A stretch of DNA of 64,000 bases from the NCBI GenBank assembly GCA_963834685.1, contig CAWICW010000013.1:62001-126000 (forward strand), in the 5' to 3' direction. The translations under genes were made by a program, and so were the position numbers. The notes under the pieces are model-generated. The model was not told the DNA's origin. It saw only the letters and a program-made list of their open reading frames with translations, and did not search any database. Below are positions 1 through 7,960 of the stretch, one piece after another; position 1 is the stretch's first letter; the number at the start of each line of letters is the position of its first letter. The stretch comes from Palsa-504 sp963834685 (GTDB taxonomy: Bacteria > Actinomycetota > Actinomycetes > Streptosporangiales > Streptosporangiaceae).

Positions 1-82
1 ACAGCACGCCCGCCGCACCCCAGGGCAGCCGGACGGACCACCGGCCTACGGGCACTGACTAAAGGCCGGCCGACACAAGCGG

Positions 83-98
83 CGTGCCCTAGGGGTAT
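83..98. promoter_or_regulatory. Degenerate CsoR/CstR-type operator
   Basis: The right half is AGGGGTAT and the left half is partly degenerate. Aligned without gaps to the cleaner palindrome at 3844-3859, 11 of 16 positions match. It lies about 140 bp upstream of the sulfide:quinone oxidoreductase remnant. CsoR-family repressors, including the persulfide sensor CstR, bind C/G-tract dyads of this shape; the link to sulfur control is inferred from the neighbours. Confidence 0.4.
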
Positions 99-235
99 TA
101 GCGCTCCGCACCGCCCGGTCCGGTAACCGGGAACAAAGCAGAGCCGGAAGTCTCTGTCGCCAGGGTCATTGGTCCCTTGTTCCTGGAAGCCTGAGCCGGG
201 GACGCTGCGGGCGTCACCCTGCGATAGGAGGCCCG

Positions 236-358
236 ATGAGCCGCGTGGTGATCCTCGGCGCAGGAATCTCCGGCCACACCGCTGCCGCCTACGCCAGGAA
301 GTGGCTGGGCCGCGACGATACGGTGACGGTCGTCTCGCCCAGCACCCGCACGCGATGA
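236..358 (+). pseudogene. Sulfide:quinone oxidoreductase, N-terminal remnant
   Basis: A 40-codon reading frame starts at ATG 236 behind a GATAGGAGG ribosome binding site. It encodes a clear FAD-binding start, MSRVVILGAGISGHTAAAY, followed by a second beta strand (TVTVVSP), and then stops. Sulfide:quinone oxidoreductases of this type are about 380-430 residues, so only the first tenth remains. The next gene begins 45 bp later, which points to an internal deletion that removed most of sqr. No flavin or quinone chemistry is possible from this fragment. The good ribosome site and the nearby operator suggest it was once the first gene of the sulfur operon. Confidence 0.7.
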
Positions 359-402
359 TCGGCGCGGAACGTCAGCGATTCTTCCCGGAGAAGGAGGCGG
401 CA

Positions 403-2166
403 GTGGCAACCGTGGAACGAACGTCGGCCCGTACCGGATCCCCTGTGCCGTCCGGGGCGTCGACGTCGCCGCTGGTGGAGCGGATCCGGCAGGGGATCAT
501 CGGCGAGGGGGAGGTGATGGACGGCCCGTTCGGGCCGCGGCGGGTCACCTACGCCGATTACACGGCCTCGGGCCGGTCGCTGGACTTCCTCGAGGACTTT
601 ATCCGCGAGCAGGTCCTGCCGCGGTACGCCAACACCCATACCGAGAGTTCGGGTACCGGCCTGGCCACCACCCGGCTGCGCGAGGATGCCCGGCGGGTCA
701 TCCGCGACGCCGTCGGCGGCACCGCCGACGACCTGGTCATCTTCTGCGGGTCCGGGGCGACCGGCGCGGTGAACAAGCTCATCGGCATCCTCGAGCTGCG
801 CGTCCCGGCCGGGCTGGACGAGCGGTATCAGCTCAGTCGGCGAATCCCGGAGGCCGAACGGCCGGTGGTGTTCGTCGGCCCGTACGAACACCACTCCAAC
901 GAGCTGCCCTGGCGCGAGTCCATCGCCGAGGTGGTGGTCATCGGCGAGGACGCCGGCGGCCATATCGACCTGGCCGACCTGGGCCGCCAGCTGGCCCGGT
1001 ACGCGCGGCGGCCGCTGCTGATCGGCAGCTTCTCGGCCGCCTCCAACGTGACCGGAATCCTGACCGATACCGGCGCGGTCGCCGCGCTGCTGCACACGCA
1101 CGGCGCACTGTCGTTCTGGGACTACGCCGCCGCCGGGCCCTACGTGCCGATCCGGGTCGCCGCCTCCCGCCCGGGCGCCGGCGATCACAAGGACGCGGTG
1201 TTCTTGTCCCCGCACAAGTTCCCCGGCGGCCCGCAGACCCCCGGCGTCCTGGTCGTCCGCCGCGACCTGGTCCGCAACCCGGTGCCGACGGCACCGGGCG
1301 GGGGAACCGTGGCCTTCGTCGACCCCGTCGGGCACCAGTACCTGGACGACCCGGTCGCACGTGAGGAGGGCGGCACCCCCGCCATCGTCGAATCGATCCG
1401 CGCCGGGCTAGTCTTCGCGCTCAAGCAGGCGGTCGGCACCGACCTGATCGCCGCCCGCGAGCAACAGTTGTGCCGGCACGTGCTGGCCCGCTGGGCCGGC
1501 AGCCCCGGCATCGAAGTGCTCGGTAACCAGAAGGCCGCCCGGCTGGCTGTCGTCTCGTTCCGCATCCGGCACGGCACCCGGTACCTGCACCACAACTTCG
1601 TCGTGGCGCTGCTGAACGACCTGTTCGGCATCCAGGCCCGCGGCGGCTGCTCGTGCGCGGGCCCGTACGGGCACCGGCTGCTGGCCATCGGCCCGGTCCG
1701 TTCGCACGCCCTGCGCGAGGAGATCGGGCACGGCTGCGACGGGATCAAGCCCGGCTGGGCCAGGATCAACCTCAACTACTTCATCTCCCCGGCCACCGCG
1801 GACTACCTCGCTGCCGCCGTCGAGCTGATCGCCGCCGACGGCTACCGGCTGCTCCCGGCCTACCGGTTCGACCCGCGCGCCGGCCTGTGGCGGCACGCCG
1901 GCGGGCCGCCACGCCCCCCGCTCACCCTGGCCGACGTCACCTACGGCCCAGACGGCGAGATGAACTACCCGCGGCGCCGCAGCCAGGCCGGCGAGGAAGC
2001 GTTCCCCGGCTATCTCCGCCAGGCGCGCGCCATTCTGGCCGCCCGACCTGTGCGTCTCGATGACGGGCCCACCGGGCTGCCACCCGAATTCGAGGCGCTG
2101 CGCTGGTTCCCGCTGCCCCCGGCCTGCCTCCAGGGCCGGTCGGCTCGCACGGCCGATCTCGGCTGA
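403..2166 (+). CDS. Class V aminotransferase-fold PLP-dependent enzyme (cysteine desulfurase-like)
   Basis: The protein has 587 residues from GTG 403, chosen because AAGGAGG lies 5 nt upstream and the fold begins soon after. The PLP lysine is in SPHKFPGG (about residue 272). A cysteine-bearing loop, GGCSCAGPYGH (about residue 416), resembles the active-site loop of cysteine desulfurases. At nearly 590 residues it is longer than IscS/SufS (about 400), with extra C-terminal sequence. Known family members act on amino acids, often at the carbon-sulfur bond; the exact substrate is unknown. Its position between sqr and rhodanese remnants and near a persulfide dioxygenase suggests a sulfane-sulfur role, which is inference. 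Confidence 0.75.
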   Translation: MATVERTSARTGSPVPSGASTSPLVERIRQGIIGEGEVMDGPFGPRRVTYADYTASGRSLDFLEDFIREQVLPRYANTHTESSGTGLATTRLREDARRVIRDAVGGTADDLVIFCGSGATGAVNKLIGILELRVPAGLDERYQLSRRIPEAERPVVFVGPYEHHSNELPWRESIAEVVVIGEDAGGHIDLADLGRQLARYARRPLLIGSFSAASNVTGILTDTGAVAALLHTHGALSFWDYAAAGPYVPIRVAASRPGAGDHKDAVFLSPHKFPGGPQTPGVLVVRRDLVRNPVPTAPGGGTVAFVDPVGHQYLDDPVAREEGGTPAIVESIRAGLVFALKQAVGTDLIAAREQQLCRHVLARWAGSPGIEVLGNQKAARLAVVSFRIRHGTRYLHHNFVVALLNDLFGIQARGGCSCAGPYGHRLLAIGPVRSHALREEIGHGCDGIKPGWARINLNYFISPATADYLAAAVELIAADGYRLLPAYRFDPRAGLWRHAGGPPRPPLTLADVTYGPDGEMNYPRRRSQAGEEAFPGYLRQARAILAARPVRLDDGPTGLPPEFEALRWFPLPPACLQGRSARTADLG

Positions 2167-2167
2167 C

Positions 2168-2380
2168 GTTCTGCTGACGCCGCCGGTCAGCGGGAAATCT
2201 CGGCGGCCGCCGCAGCTGGCTCAGCGGGATATGCCGGGCCCGGGGCGCGTGGCCGGCCTGCCACTCGTCCGGTTCGCGCACGTCGAGCAGGACGGCGCCG
2301 CCATCGGCGAGGGCGGCCGCCTGCACGGTCGGCACGGTCCGGTAGGGCTTGGCGAACAGGTTCCTGAGCACCGGGCTCAT
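2168..2380 (-). pseudogene. Rhodanese-domain protein, truncated
   Basis: The start at 2380 gives a typical single-domain rhodanese N-terminus with LLDVREPDEWQAGHAP and HIPLSQL. Soon after about residue 56 the sequence stops looking like a rhodanese. The active-site cysteine loop (CxxGxR) never appears, and the remaining frame runs antisense into the PLP enzyme gene. Rhodaneses of this type are about 100-110 residues with the cysteine near residue 70, so the catalytic half is missing. It probably transferred sulfane sulfur alongside the persulfide dioxygenase just upstream on the same strand, which ends 33 bp away. Confidence 0.65.
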
Positions 2381-2413
2381 CGCTCCTTCTGGTGGTGGAA
2401 TGTCGCGGGCTGG

Positions 2414-3814
2414 TTACTTCGCTGCCGCGTGCGCCTGACGGCCGCCGACCGGCAGGCCGGCCGGGGCGGCGCGCTGGAACTCGTCGTCCACGGCGACGAC
2501 GGTCCGGCCCGCGGCGTCAAGGAAGGACGCCGCTATGCAGGCGCGGTAGCCGGCCTCGCAATGCACCCACACCTCGCCGTCGGGTACCTCCGCGAGGCGC
2601 GACGGCAGCTGGTGGACGGGTATGTGCACGGAGCCGACGATGTGCGCGGCATCCCGTTCCTGGTCGCGGCGCACGTCCAGGATGACGACGCTGCGATGGT
2701 GGCGGACCGCCTCCAGGCCGGCGAAGTCGGCGACGGAGTAGCTCCGCAGGGTCCGGCCGCCGGCCCAGTCGCCCGGGTGCCCGGTAGCGGCCGCGGCCGG
2801 CCGGTCGATGCCGATCCGGACCAGCTCCCGCTGGGCCTCGGCGATTTGCTCGGAGGTATGGCCCAGCAGGGTCAGCGGCGTCCCCCACGGGATCAGCCAG
2901 CCCAGGTAGGTCGCGAAACTGCCGTCCAGGTCGAAGCTGAGCGTGCCGGCCATGTGCCCGGCGGCGAATGCCCGGCGGGCCCGCAGGTCCACCACCCATT
3001 CCCCGGCCCCGATCCGCCGCCTCAGCTCGGCGGCGCCCGCCCGGCGCGGCGCGGTCAGGTCGGGCCCTGACGGCCCGGCGGCGTTGGCCGGGCCCATGTG
3101 CGCGTAGTAGGCGGGGTAGGCGTCAAGGCCGGCCAGCAGCTCGCTCACGTACCGGTCCTCGTCCAGGATGAGCGCCGGGTTGAACCGCCGCTCCCGGCCG
3201 ATCGTCGAGGAGCTGCCCTCGGACTGGGTCGCCGAGCAGAAGCTGCCGAATCCGTGAGTGGGGTACAGGTCCGCGTCCTGCGGCAGCTCGGCGGCCAGCC
3301 GGCGCGCCGAGGCGAACTGGGCGCGGGCCAGCTCGCCGACGTGGGCGCGGCCGAGCAGGTCCGGCCGGCCGGTCGAGCCGTACAGCAGCGACCCGCCGGT
3401 GAACACCGCGTGTGCGCGGCCGGCCGCCAGGAGCACGTACGACAAGTGCGTAAAGGTGTGCCCCGGCGTGGCGAGCACCCGCACCCGCATCACCGGGCTG
3501 ACCTCGACGACGTCGCCGTCGCGGACCGGTATCCGGTCAAAGGCCACCTCGTCGGCCGCGTTGACGTGGTAGGCCGACCCGGTGGCCAGCGCCAGCGCCA
3601 GCCCGCCGGTCACATAGTCGTTGTGCAGATGAGTCTCGAACACGTGGGTGATCCGCACCCCCTGGGCCGCGGCCAGGGCCAGCACCCGGTCGATATCCCG
3701 CTGCGGGTCGACCACCACGGCGACCTCGCCGTCATGCACGAGGTAGCTGCGGTCGCCGAGCGCGGGCGTGTCAATGGCCAGCACCTCGACGCCCGACCCC
3801 GCCGTAGTGCTCAT
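2414..3814 (-). CDS. MBL-fold persulfide dioxygenase-like hydrolase with C-terminal rhodanese domains
   Basis: The protein has 466 residues from ATG 3814; a GGAGGG site lies just upstream, and the in-frame ATG at 3832 has no such site. The N-terminal metallo-beta-lactamase fold (about residues 10-240) carries THLHNDYVTGG, then TPGHT, then YPTHGFGSFC, matching ETHE1-like proteins that oxidise glutathione or low-molecular-weight persulfides. Two rhodanese-like modules follow. The first (about 265-350) lacks a catalytic cysteine. The second contains VHCEAGYRA, whose cysteine is the expected persulfide carrier. A strong CsoR/CstR-like palindrome lies 30-45 bp upstream, so induction by reactive sulfur or copper is likely. 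The protein appears intact, unlike its sqr and rhodanese neighbours. Confidence 0.85.
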   Translation of the reverse strand: MSTTAGSGVEVLAIDTPALGDRSYLVHDGEVAVVVDPQRDIDRVLALAAAQGVRITHVFETHLHNDYVTGGLALALATGSAYHVNAADEVAFDRIPVRDGDVVEVSPVMRVRVLATPGHTFTHLSYVLLAAGRAHAVFTGGSLLYGSTGRPDLLGRAHVGELARAQFASARRLAAELPQDADLYPTHGFGSFCSATQSEGSSSTIGRERRFNPALILDEDRYVSELLAGLDAYPAYYAHMGPANAAGPSGPDLTAPRRAGAAELRRRIGAGEWVVDLRARRAFAAGHMAGTLSFDLDGSFATYLGWLIPWGTPLTLLGHTSEQIAEAQRELVRIGIDRPAAAATGHPGDWAGGRTLRSYSVADFAGLEAVRHHRSVVILDVRRDQERDAAHIVGSVHIPVHQLPSRLAEVPDGEVWVHCEAGYRACIAASFLDAAGRTVVAVDDEFQRAAPAGLPVGGRQAHAAAK

Positions 3815-3843
3815 AGAAGCCCTCCCTCGCACCTACCGCTAAC

Positions 3844-3859
3844 ATACCCATAGGGGTAT
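3844..3859. promoter_or_regulatory. CsoR/CstR-type operator
   Basis: ATACCC-ATAG-GGGTAT is a perfect 6-bp dyad with a 4-bp centre, 30 bp upstream of the persulfide dioxygenase start. This is the shape bound by CsoR-family metal or persulfide sensors. The regulator gene is not in the window. Regulation by persulfide rather than copper is inferred from the controlled gene. Confidence 0.6.
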
Positions 3860-4034
3860 TTGATGTGCTCTAATGTACGTGCTGGCGGCGGCAGCCGCAA
3901 CTGTTCCCCAGCCTGGGTGGCGTCGGCTCGATGTGATGCCGTGACCGCTTCTGCGGGCGGTACGAGCCAGCGCTGGTCTGCCTGTTGCACCAGGCACCGC
4001 ACGCGGACGCCTGTGAAGCGCGTTCCCGGCCGGG

Positions 4035-4400
4035 CTAGTAGACCAGGGCCTGCGCGCCGTCGGTCATGATCTCGGCCACGAAGGTCGGGGCGCCGGCGAT
4101 CCGGATGCCGCCGATCAGGTCGCCGGGCTGGATGTCGCGGCGGGCGGCGCACTGGGTGCACACCGTCACGGTCCCCGCGGCCAGGACCCCGGCCAGCAGG
4201 TCGGCCAGCGGCGCGGCGTGCGGGAGCGAGAAGTCCGCCGCGCGGCCCGGCAGCCCGAACCACGCGGACTCCCCGGTCAGCCACAGCGACACGCGCACCC
4301 CGCTGGCCACCGCCGTCGCGGCGACGGTGAAGGCCTGATTACACCGTTCCGGGTCGTCCTTCCCGGCCGTGACCTTGATGACAAGAGAGCGCTCGGCCAT
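4035..4400 (-). CDS. DsrE family sulfur-relay-like protein
   Basis: This 121-residue protein matches the DsrE/DsrF-like fold: LVIKVTAGKDDPERCNQAF at the start, then VSLWLTGESAW, and a conserved cysteine pair in CTQCAARR near residues 81-84. DsrE-type proteins bind or relay sulfane sulfur on a cysteine, usually as oligomers in the cytoplasm. It reads in the same direction as the persulfide dioxygenase but upstream of its operator, with about 175 bp between them, so it probably has its own promoter. The context supports sulfur handling; the direct partner is unknown. Confidence 0.75.
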   Translation of the reverse strand: MAERSLVIKVTAGKDDPERCNQAFTVAATAVASGVRVSLWLTGESAWFGLPGRAADFSLPHAAPLADLLAGVLAAGTVTVCTQCAARRDIQPGDLIGGIRIAGAPTFVAEIMTDGAQALVY

Positions 4401-4496
4401 GGCGGAAACTCTAGCCTGGGCCGATGGGGCCGAATAGGGCGCGGTTGCGGCGCGGCGCGGGACCGCGCGCCGGGCCCGGCTCTACACTTGCGGCCT

Positions 4497-4628
4497 ATGC
4501 ACGGCATGCTGAGCGCCGCGATCCTGATCTGCGTGTTCGCCGCCGTCACGGTCGCGTGCATATACGTGGCCGGGCGGGTGTACCTGGCCGCCGGAAGAAG
4601 ACAGAGCCGCCGTGGCGATCCATCCTGA
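4497..4628 (+). CDS. Small single-pass membrane protein
   Basis: This is a 43-residue frame with one strong hydrophobic helix (AAILICVFAAVTVACIYVAG) and a short basic tail. TACACT lies about 12 bp before the ATG, so the message may be nearly leaderless. Its last 17 bases overlap the nitrobindin GTG start in another frame, suggesting translational coupling. No family recognised. It is short enough to be spurious. Confidence 0.4.
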   Translation: MHGMLSAAILICVFAAVTVACIYVAGRVYLAAGRRQSRRGDPS

Positions 4629-5100
4629 CCTGGCGCCGATGGCGTTCCTGCTCGGGCGGTGGGAGGGCGCCGGGATCGGCGGGTACCCGACCATCGAGTC
4701 GTTCCAGTTCGGCCAGGAGATCGAGTTCAGCCACAACGGCAAGCCGTTCCTCAGCTACGTCAGCCGGACCTGGCGGCTGGACGAGGAGGGGCGGATCGGC
4801 CTGCCACTGGGCACCGAGGCCGGCTACTGGCGTCCGCGGCCCGACAACCAGGTCGAGGTGATGCTCGCGCACCCCACCGGGATCGTCGAGATCTATCTGG
4901 GCGAGATCACCGGGACCCGGATCGAGATGGCCACCGACGTGGTCGCCCGCACCGCCACGGCCAAGGAGGTCACGGCCGGGCATCGGCTCTACGGGCTCGC
5001 GGGCGGCGACCTGGCCTACGCCTACGACCTTGCGGCCGTGGGCCAGCCGCTCCAGCCGCACCTGTCGGCGCAGCTCAAACGGGTGAGCAGCGGAGAATAG
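4612..5100 (+). CDS. Nitrobindin-like heme-binding beta-barrel protein (peroxynitrite isomerase)
   Basis: The protein has 162 residues from GTG 4612. The GxWxGxG signature appears as LLGRWEGAGIGGYP at about residues 13-26, and the length fits the nitrobindin family (about 160-190). Actinobacterial members bind heme b through a C-terminal histidine and have been described as converting peroxynitrite to nitrate; HRLYGL near residue 125 is conserved in this family. It lies upstream of a Fur-family regulator and YgfZ in the same orientation, separated by a 300 bp gap containing a strong stem-loop. It is probably cytoplasmic, since no signal peptide is seen. Confidence 0.8.
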   Translation: MAIHPDLAPMAFLLGRWEGAGIGGYPTIESFQFGQEIEFSHNGKPFLSYVSRTWRLDEEGRIGLPLGTEAGYWRPRPDNQVEVMLAHPTGIVEIYLGEITGTRIEMATDVVARTATAKEVTAGHRLYGLAGGDLAYAYDLAAVGQPLQPHLSAQLKRVSSGE

Positions 5101-5109
5101 GGCAAAAGA

Positions 5110-5189
5110 AATCCCCGGGCGCCTCCTGCGCGGCACGGTTGGCGCGCCGCACGGGGGCCGACTGGACAAGGTTGGCCAGCCCGGGGATT
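5110..5189. repeat. Long stem-loop after the nitrobindin gene (terminator or structured RNA candidate)
   Basis: AATCCCCGGGC at 5110-5120 pairs perfectly with GCCCGGGGATT at 5179-5189. A second GC-rich pairing (TGCGCGGC with the GCGCGCCGCA region) lies inside. It starts 10 nt after the stop codon at 5100, as expected of a transcription terminator or a stabilising 3' structure. No T-tract follows, which is common in actinomycetes. The rest of the 300 bp gap to the Fur gene shows only a likely promoter near 5386. Confidence 0.5.
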
Positions 5190-5398
5190 CGGTGTCTGCC
5201 AAGTTTTAGCCGGCCGCCGCCTCGCTGGACGTCATGCCGGCGGGTAAGCGGCTAGCTGACAGCCACCTCACGAGTCCGTCGTATATGCATGCTTTCGGAC
5301 CACCTCCTTTCCCGCGTAACTCGCACGTTATCCGCGGGCGGCCGAACGGGCAAGAGCATTTCGCCGTGCGCTGGATCACCCGAACTACTATGGGGGTC

Positions 5399-5854
5399 AT
5401 GGACCGGGAGGCAGCGTCGCCACCTCTGCCCGTGCGCGAGTGGGACGAGCAGCTCCGCGCCCGCGGTTACCGGGTGACGCCGCAGCGCCAGCTGGTGCTC
5501 GAGGCGGTGGCCCGGCTGGATCACGCGACCCCGGAAGAGATCGGTGCCCAGGTGCAGCAGACGGCCCGCGGCGTCAACATCTCCACCATCTACCGCACGC
5601 TCGAGCTGCTTGAGCAGATCGGCATGGTCACCCACACCCACCTCGGGCACGGCGCGCCCATCTACCACCTGGCCACCCACGCTGACCACGTGCACCTGGT
5701 CTGCGGGGACTGCGGGCGCGTGAGCGAGATCGGCCCGGACGCGATCCGCCCGCTGATCACCGCGCTGGACGAGCGGCACGGCTTCGAGACCGACGTCGGC
5801 CACCTGACCGTCTTCGGCCGCTGCACCGACTGCCGGACGGGGGACGCCAAATGA
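5399..5854 (+). CDS. Fur family transcriptional regulator (FurB/Zur-like)
   Basis: This 151-residue metalloregulator has an N-terminal winged helix (RGYRVTPQRQLVLEAV) followed by the recognition segment NISTIYRTLELLEQ. The dimerisation domain has HADHVHLVCGDCG and a terminal CTDC, giving the two CxxC pairs that hold the structural zinc in Fur/Zur proteins. The ATG at 5399 was chosen because a TACTAT -10-like box sits just upstream, suggesting a near-leaderless start; ATG 5390 is in frame and possible. Which metal it senses cannot be told from sequence. It overlaps ygfZ by 4 nt, so the two are co-translated. Confidence 0.8.
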   Translation: MDREAASPPLPVREWDEQLRARGYRVTPQRQLVLEAVARLDHATPEEIGAQVQQTARGVNISTIYRTLELLEQIGMVTHTHLGHGAPIYHLATHADHVHLVCGDCGRVSEIGPDAIRPLITALDERHGFETDVGHLTVFGRCTDCRTGDAK

Positions 5855-6900
5855 GCGATCAGCAGAGCCCGCTGCTGGCCTGGGACGGCGCAGTGGAAGC
5901 GAGCTGGCCGGATCAGGGGGTGGCGGCACACTACGGCGACCCCATGCGGGAGCAGCGCGGACTGGACACCTCGGCCGGGCTGGTGGACCGGTCCAACCGC
6001 GGCGTGCTGAGCATTACCGGCCCGGACCGGCTGAGCTGGCTGCACAGCCTGACCACCCAGCACCTGGAGCGGCTGGCGGTGGGGCAGAGCGCTCAGGCCC
6101 TGATCCTCAGCCCGACCGGGCACGTGGAACACCATCTGACCCTGACCGACGACGGCACGTCGGTGTGGCTGCACGTGGAGCCGGGGACCGCGGCGGACCT
6201 GGTCGCGTTCCTGGAGTCGATGCGGTTCATGCTGCGCGTCGAGGTCGCCGACGTCAGCCAGGACTACGCGGTGCTCACCGTGCTCGGCCCCGCGGGCGGC
6301 GATCTGGCCGCGGAGCTTGAGGGGGTCCGGGCGAGGGTGGAGCCGGGTCCGTTCGGATCAATCGACCTGATCGTGGCGCGGGACCGGCTGCCCGGCGCGG
6401 CCGCCGAGCTGGTCCGGCGCGGGGGCGCGCTCGCGGGCATGTGGGCCTTCGAGGCGCTGCGGATCGCCGCGCGGGTACCCCGGTTCGGCCTGGATACCGA
6501 TCACCGGACCATCCCGCACGAGGTCGGCTGGATCGAGACCGCGGTGCACCTGAACAAGGGCTGCTACCGGGGCCAGGAGACGGTGGCCCGGGTGCACAAC
6601 CTCGGGCATCCGCCCCGGCGGCTGGTCTTCCTGGACCTGGACGGCAGCGTGGACCGGCTGCCCGCGCACGGCGACCCGGTCGAGCTGGCCGGTGATGAAC
6701 ACGGCGCGACCGTGGGCTTCACCGGATCGGCGGCGCGGCACTACGAACTCGGCCCGATCGGCCTGGCCCTGGTCAAGCGCACCGTGCCGGTCGAGGCGAC
6801 GTTGCTGGCCGGGGGCGTCGCCGCCGCGCAGGAGGCGGTCGTGCCGCCCGACGCCGGCGGGAACGTGCAGGTCACGCTGCGCCGGCGGAACCTGATCTGA
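5851..6900 (+). CDS. ygfZ: YgfZ/GcvT domain folate-binding protein
   Basis: The 349-residue protein has the GcvT-like tetrahydrofolate-binding fold and the YgfZ signature KGCYRGQE near residue 235. YgfZ supports iron-sulfur enzyme maturation, for example of the tRNA methylthiotransferase MiaB in Escherichia coli, through folate-dependent chemistry. The conserved cysteine is present. It overlaps the Fur-family gene by ATGA, and a proline catabolic gene follows 27 bp later. Pairing of ygfZ with a Fur-type regulator is common in actinomycetes and fits a link to metal or cluster homeostasis. Confidence 0.85.
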   Translation: MSDQQSPLLAWDGAVEASWPDQGVAAHYGDPMREQRGLDTSAGLVDRSNRGVLSITGPDRLSWLHSLTTQHLERLAVGQSAQALILSPTGHVEHHLTLTDDGTSVWLHVEPGTAADLVAFLESMRFMLRVEVADVSQDYAVLTVLGPAGGDLAAELEGVRARVEPGPFGSIDLIVARDRLPGAAAELVRRGGALAGMWAFEALRIAARVPRFGLDTDHRTIPHEVGWIETAVHLNKGCYRGQETVARVHNLGHPPRRLVFLDLDGSVDRLPAHGDPVELAGDEHGATVGFTGSAARHYELGPIGLALVKRTVPVEATLLAGGVAAAQEAVVPPDAGGNVQVTLRRRNLI

Positions 6901-6927
6901 GCTTTCCCGACCGAAAGGGGTCACGTC

Positions 6928-7854
6928 GTGCTGCGCAGGGTCCTGCTCGCGGCCTCAGCCAGTCCCCGGCTGCGCCAGCTCATCACGACCGCGCCGGCCA
7001 CGCGCGCCATCGTCGATTCCTACGTGGCCGGGGAAACCGCGCAGGACGCCGTGCGGGTGACCCGTAAGCTGCGCGCCGCGGGCCTGCTGGTCACCCTGGA
7101 CTACCTGGGTGAGGACACCAAGGACCAGGCGCAGGCCACCGCCGTCACCGACGAGTACGTGCAGCTGCTCGGCAAGCTCGGCGCGGAAGGACTGACCCAC
7201 GGCGGGGCGGCCGAGGTCTCGGTCAAGCCGACCGCGGTCGGGCTGTTCGTCGGGGCGAACCTCGCGGCGGCCAACATCGCGCGGATCTGCGCCGCCGCGG
7301 CGGAGGCCGGGACTACCGTCACGCTCGACGCCGAGGAGTTCGCGACCATCGAGCCGACCCTGCAGATCGCCGCGAAGCTGCGGGCCGGGCACCCCGATCT
7401 CGGCTGCGTGGTCCAGGCCAGCCTGCGGCGCGCCGAGGCGGACTGCCGCGCGCTGGCCGCGCATGGCGTGCGGGTCAGGCTGTGCAAGGGCGCCTACAGC
7501 GAGCCGGACACCGTCGCCTTCACCTCACGCCGGGACGTGGACCTGTCCTACGGACGCTGCCTGCGGGCGCTGATGAACGGCACGGGGTATCCCATGCTCG
7601 CCACCCACGACCCGCGGCTGATCCAGATCACCGGGTCGCTGGCCATGCTCACCGGGCGCGCGCCGGGCAGCTTCGAGTACCAGATGCTGTACGGGATCCG
7701 CCCGGCCGAGCAGCGGCGGCTGGCCAACACCGGGGCGCAGCTGCGGGTGTACGTCCCCTACGGCGGCGACTGGTACGCCTACCTGGTCCGCAGGCTGGCC
7801 GAACGGCCGGGTAACCTCGCCTTCTTCCTGCGCTCACTTCGGTCGAAGGGGTAG
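6928..7854 (+). CDS. Proline dehydrogenase
   Basis: This 308-residue single-domain flavoenzyme starts at GTG 6928 behind GAAAGGGG. It shows the (beta/alpha)8 barrel of monofunctional proline dehydrogenases: TLDYLGED early, VSVKPTA, RLCKGAYSEP near residue 190, and the C-terminal substrate-binding RRLAERPGN. It oxidises proline to pyrroline-5-carboxylate with electrons passed to FAD and then quinone. ProC, which runs the opposite biosynthetic step, lies 106 bp downstream in the same orientation; the pairing is common in actinobacteria. No PutA aldehyde dehydrogenase domain is fused. Confidence 0.88.
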   Translation: MLRRVLLAASASPRLRQLITTAPATRAIVDSYVAGETAQDAVRVTRKLRAAGLLVTLDYLGEDTKDQAQATAVTDEYVQLLGKLGAEGLTHGGAAEVSVKPTAVGLFVGANLAAANIARICAAAAEAGTTVTLDAEEFATIEPTLQIAAKLRAGHPDLGCVVQASLRRAEADCRALAAHGVRVRLCKGAYSEPDTVAFTSRRDVDLSYGRCLRALMNGTGYPMLATHDPRLIQITGSLAMLTGRAPGSFEYQMLYGIRPAEQRRLANTGAQLRVYVPYGGDWYAYLVRRLAERPGNLAFFLRSLRSKG

Positions 7855-7960
7855 GAGACCATGAGCGAGCGGAGGGGCGCGGCGCCGCCTGGACTGAGGA
7901 GCGAAGCGACGAGGGAAGGCGGCGCCTGAAGGCGCCCCGGAGGCGAGCGGGAGACACAGC
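7855..7960 (+). repeat. Purine-rich spacer of the GAGCGAAGCGACGAGG type
   Basis: The spacer between the two proline genes is built from repeated GAGCG/GCGAAG-type blocks with GC-rich self-complementary pieces (GGCGGCGCC, AAGGCGCC). Similar short motifs occur between genes in many high-GC actinomycetes. A 22-codon frame (7861-7929) is present but looks like low-complexity filler. Function unknown. Confidence 0.3.
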
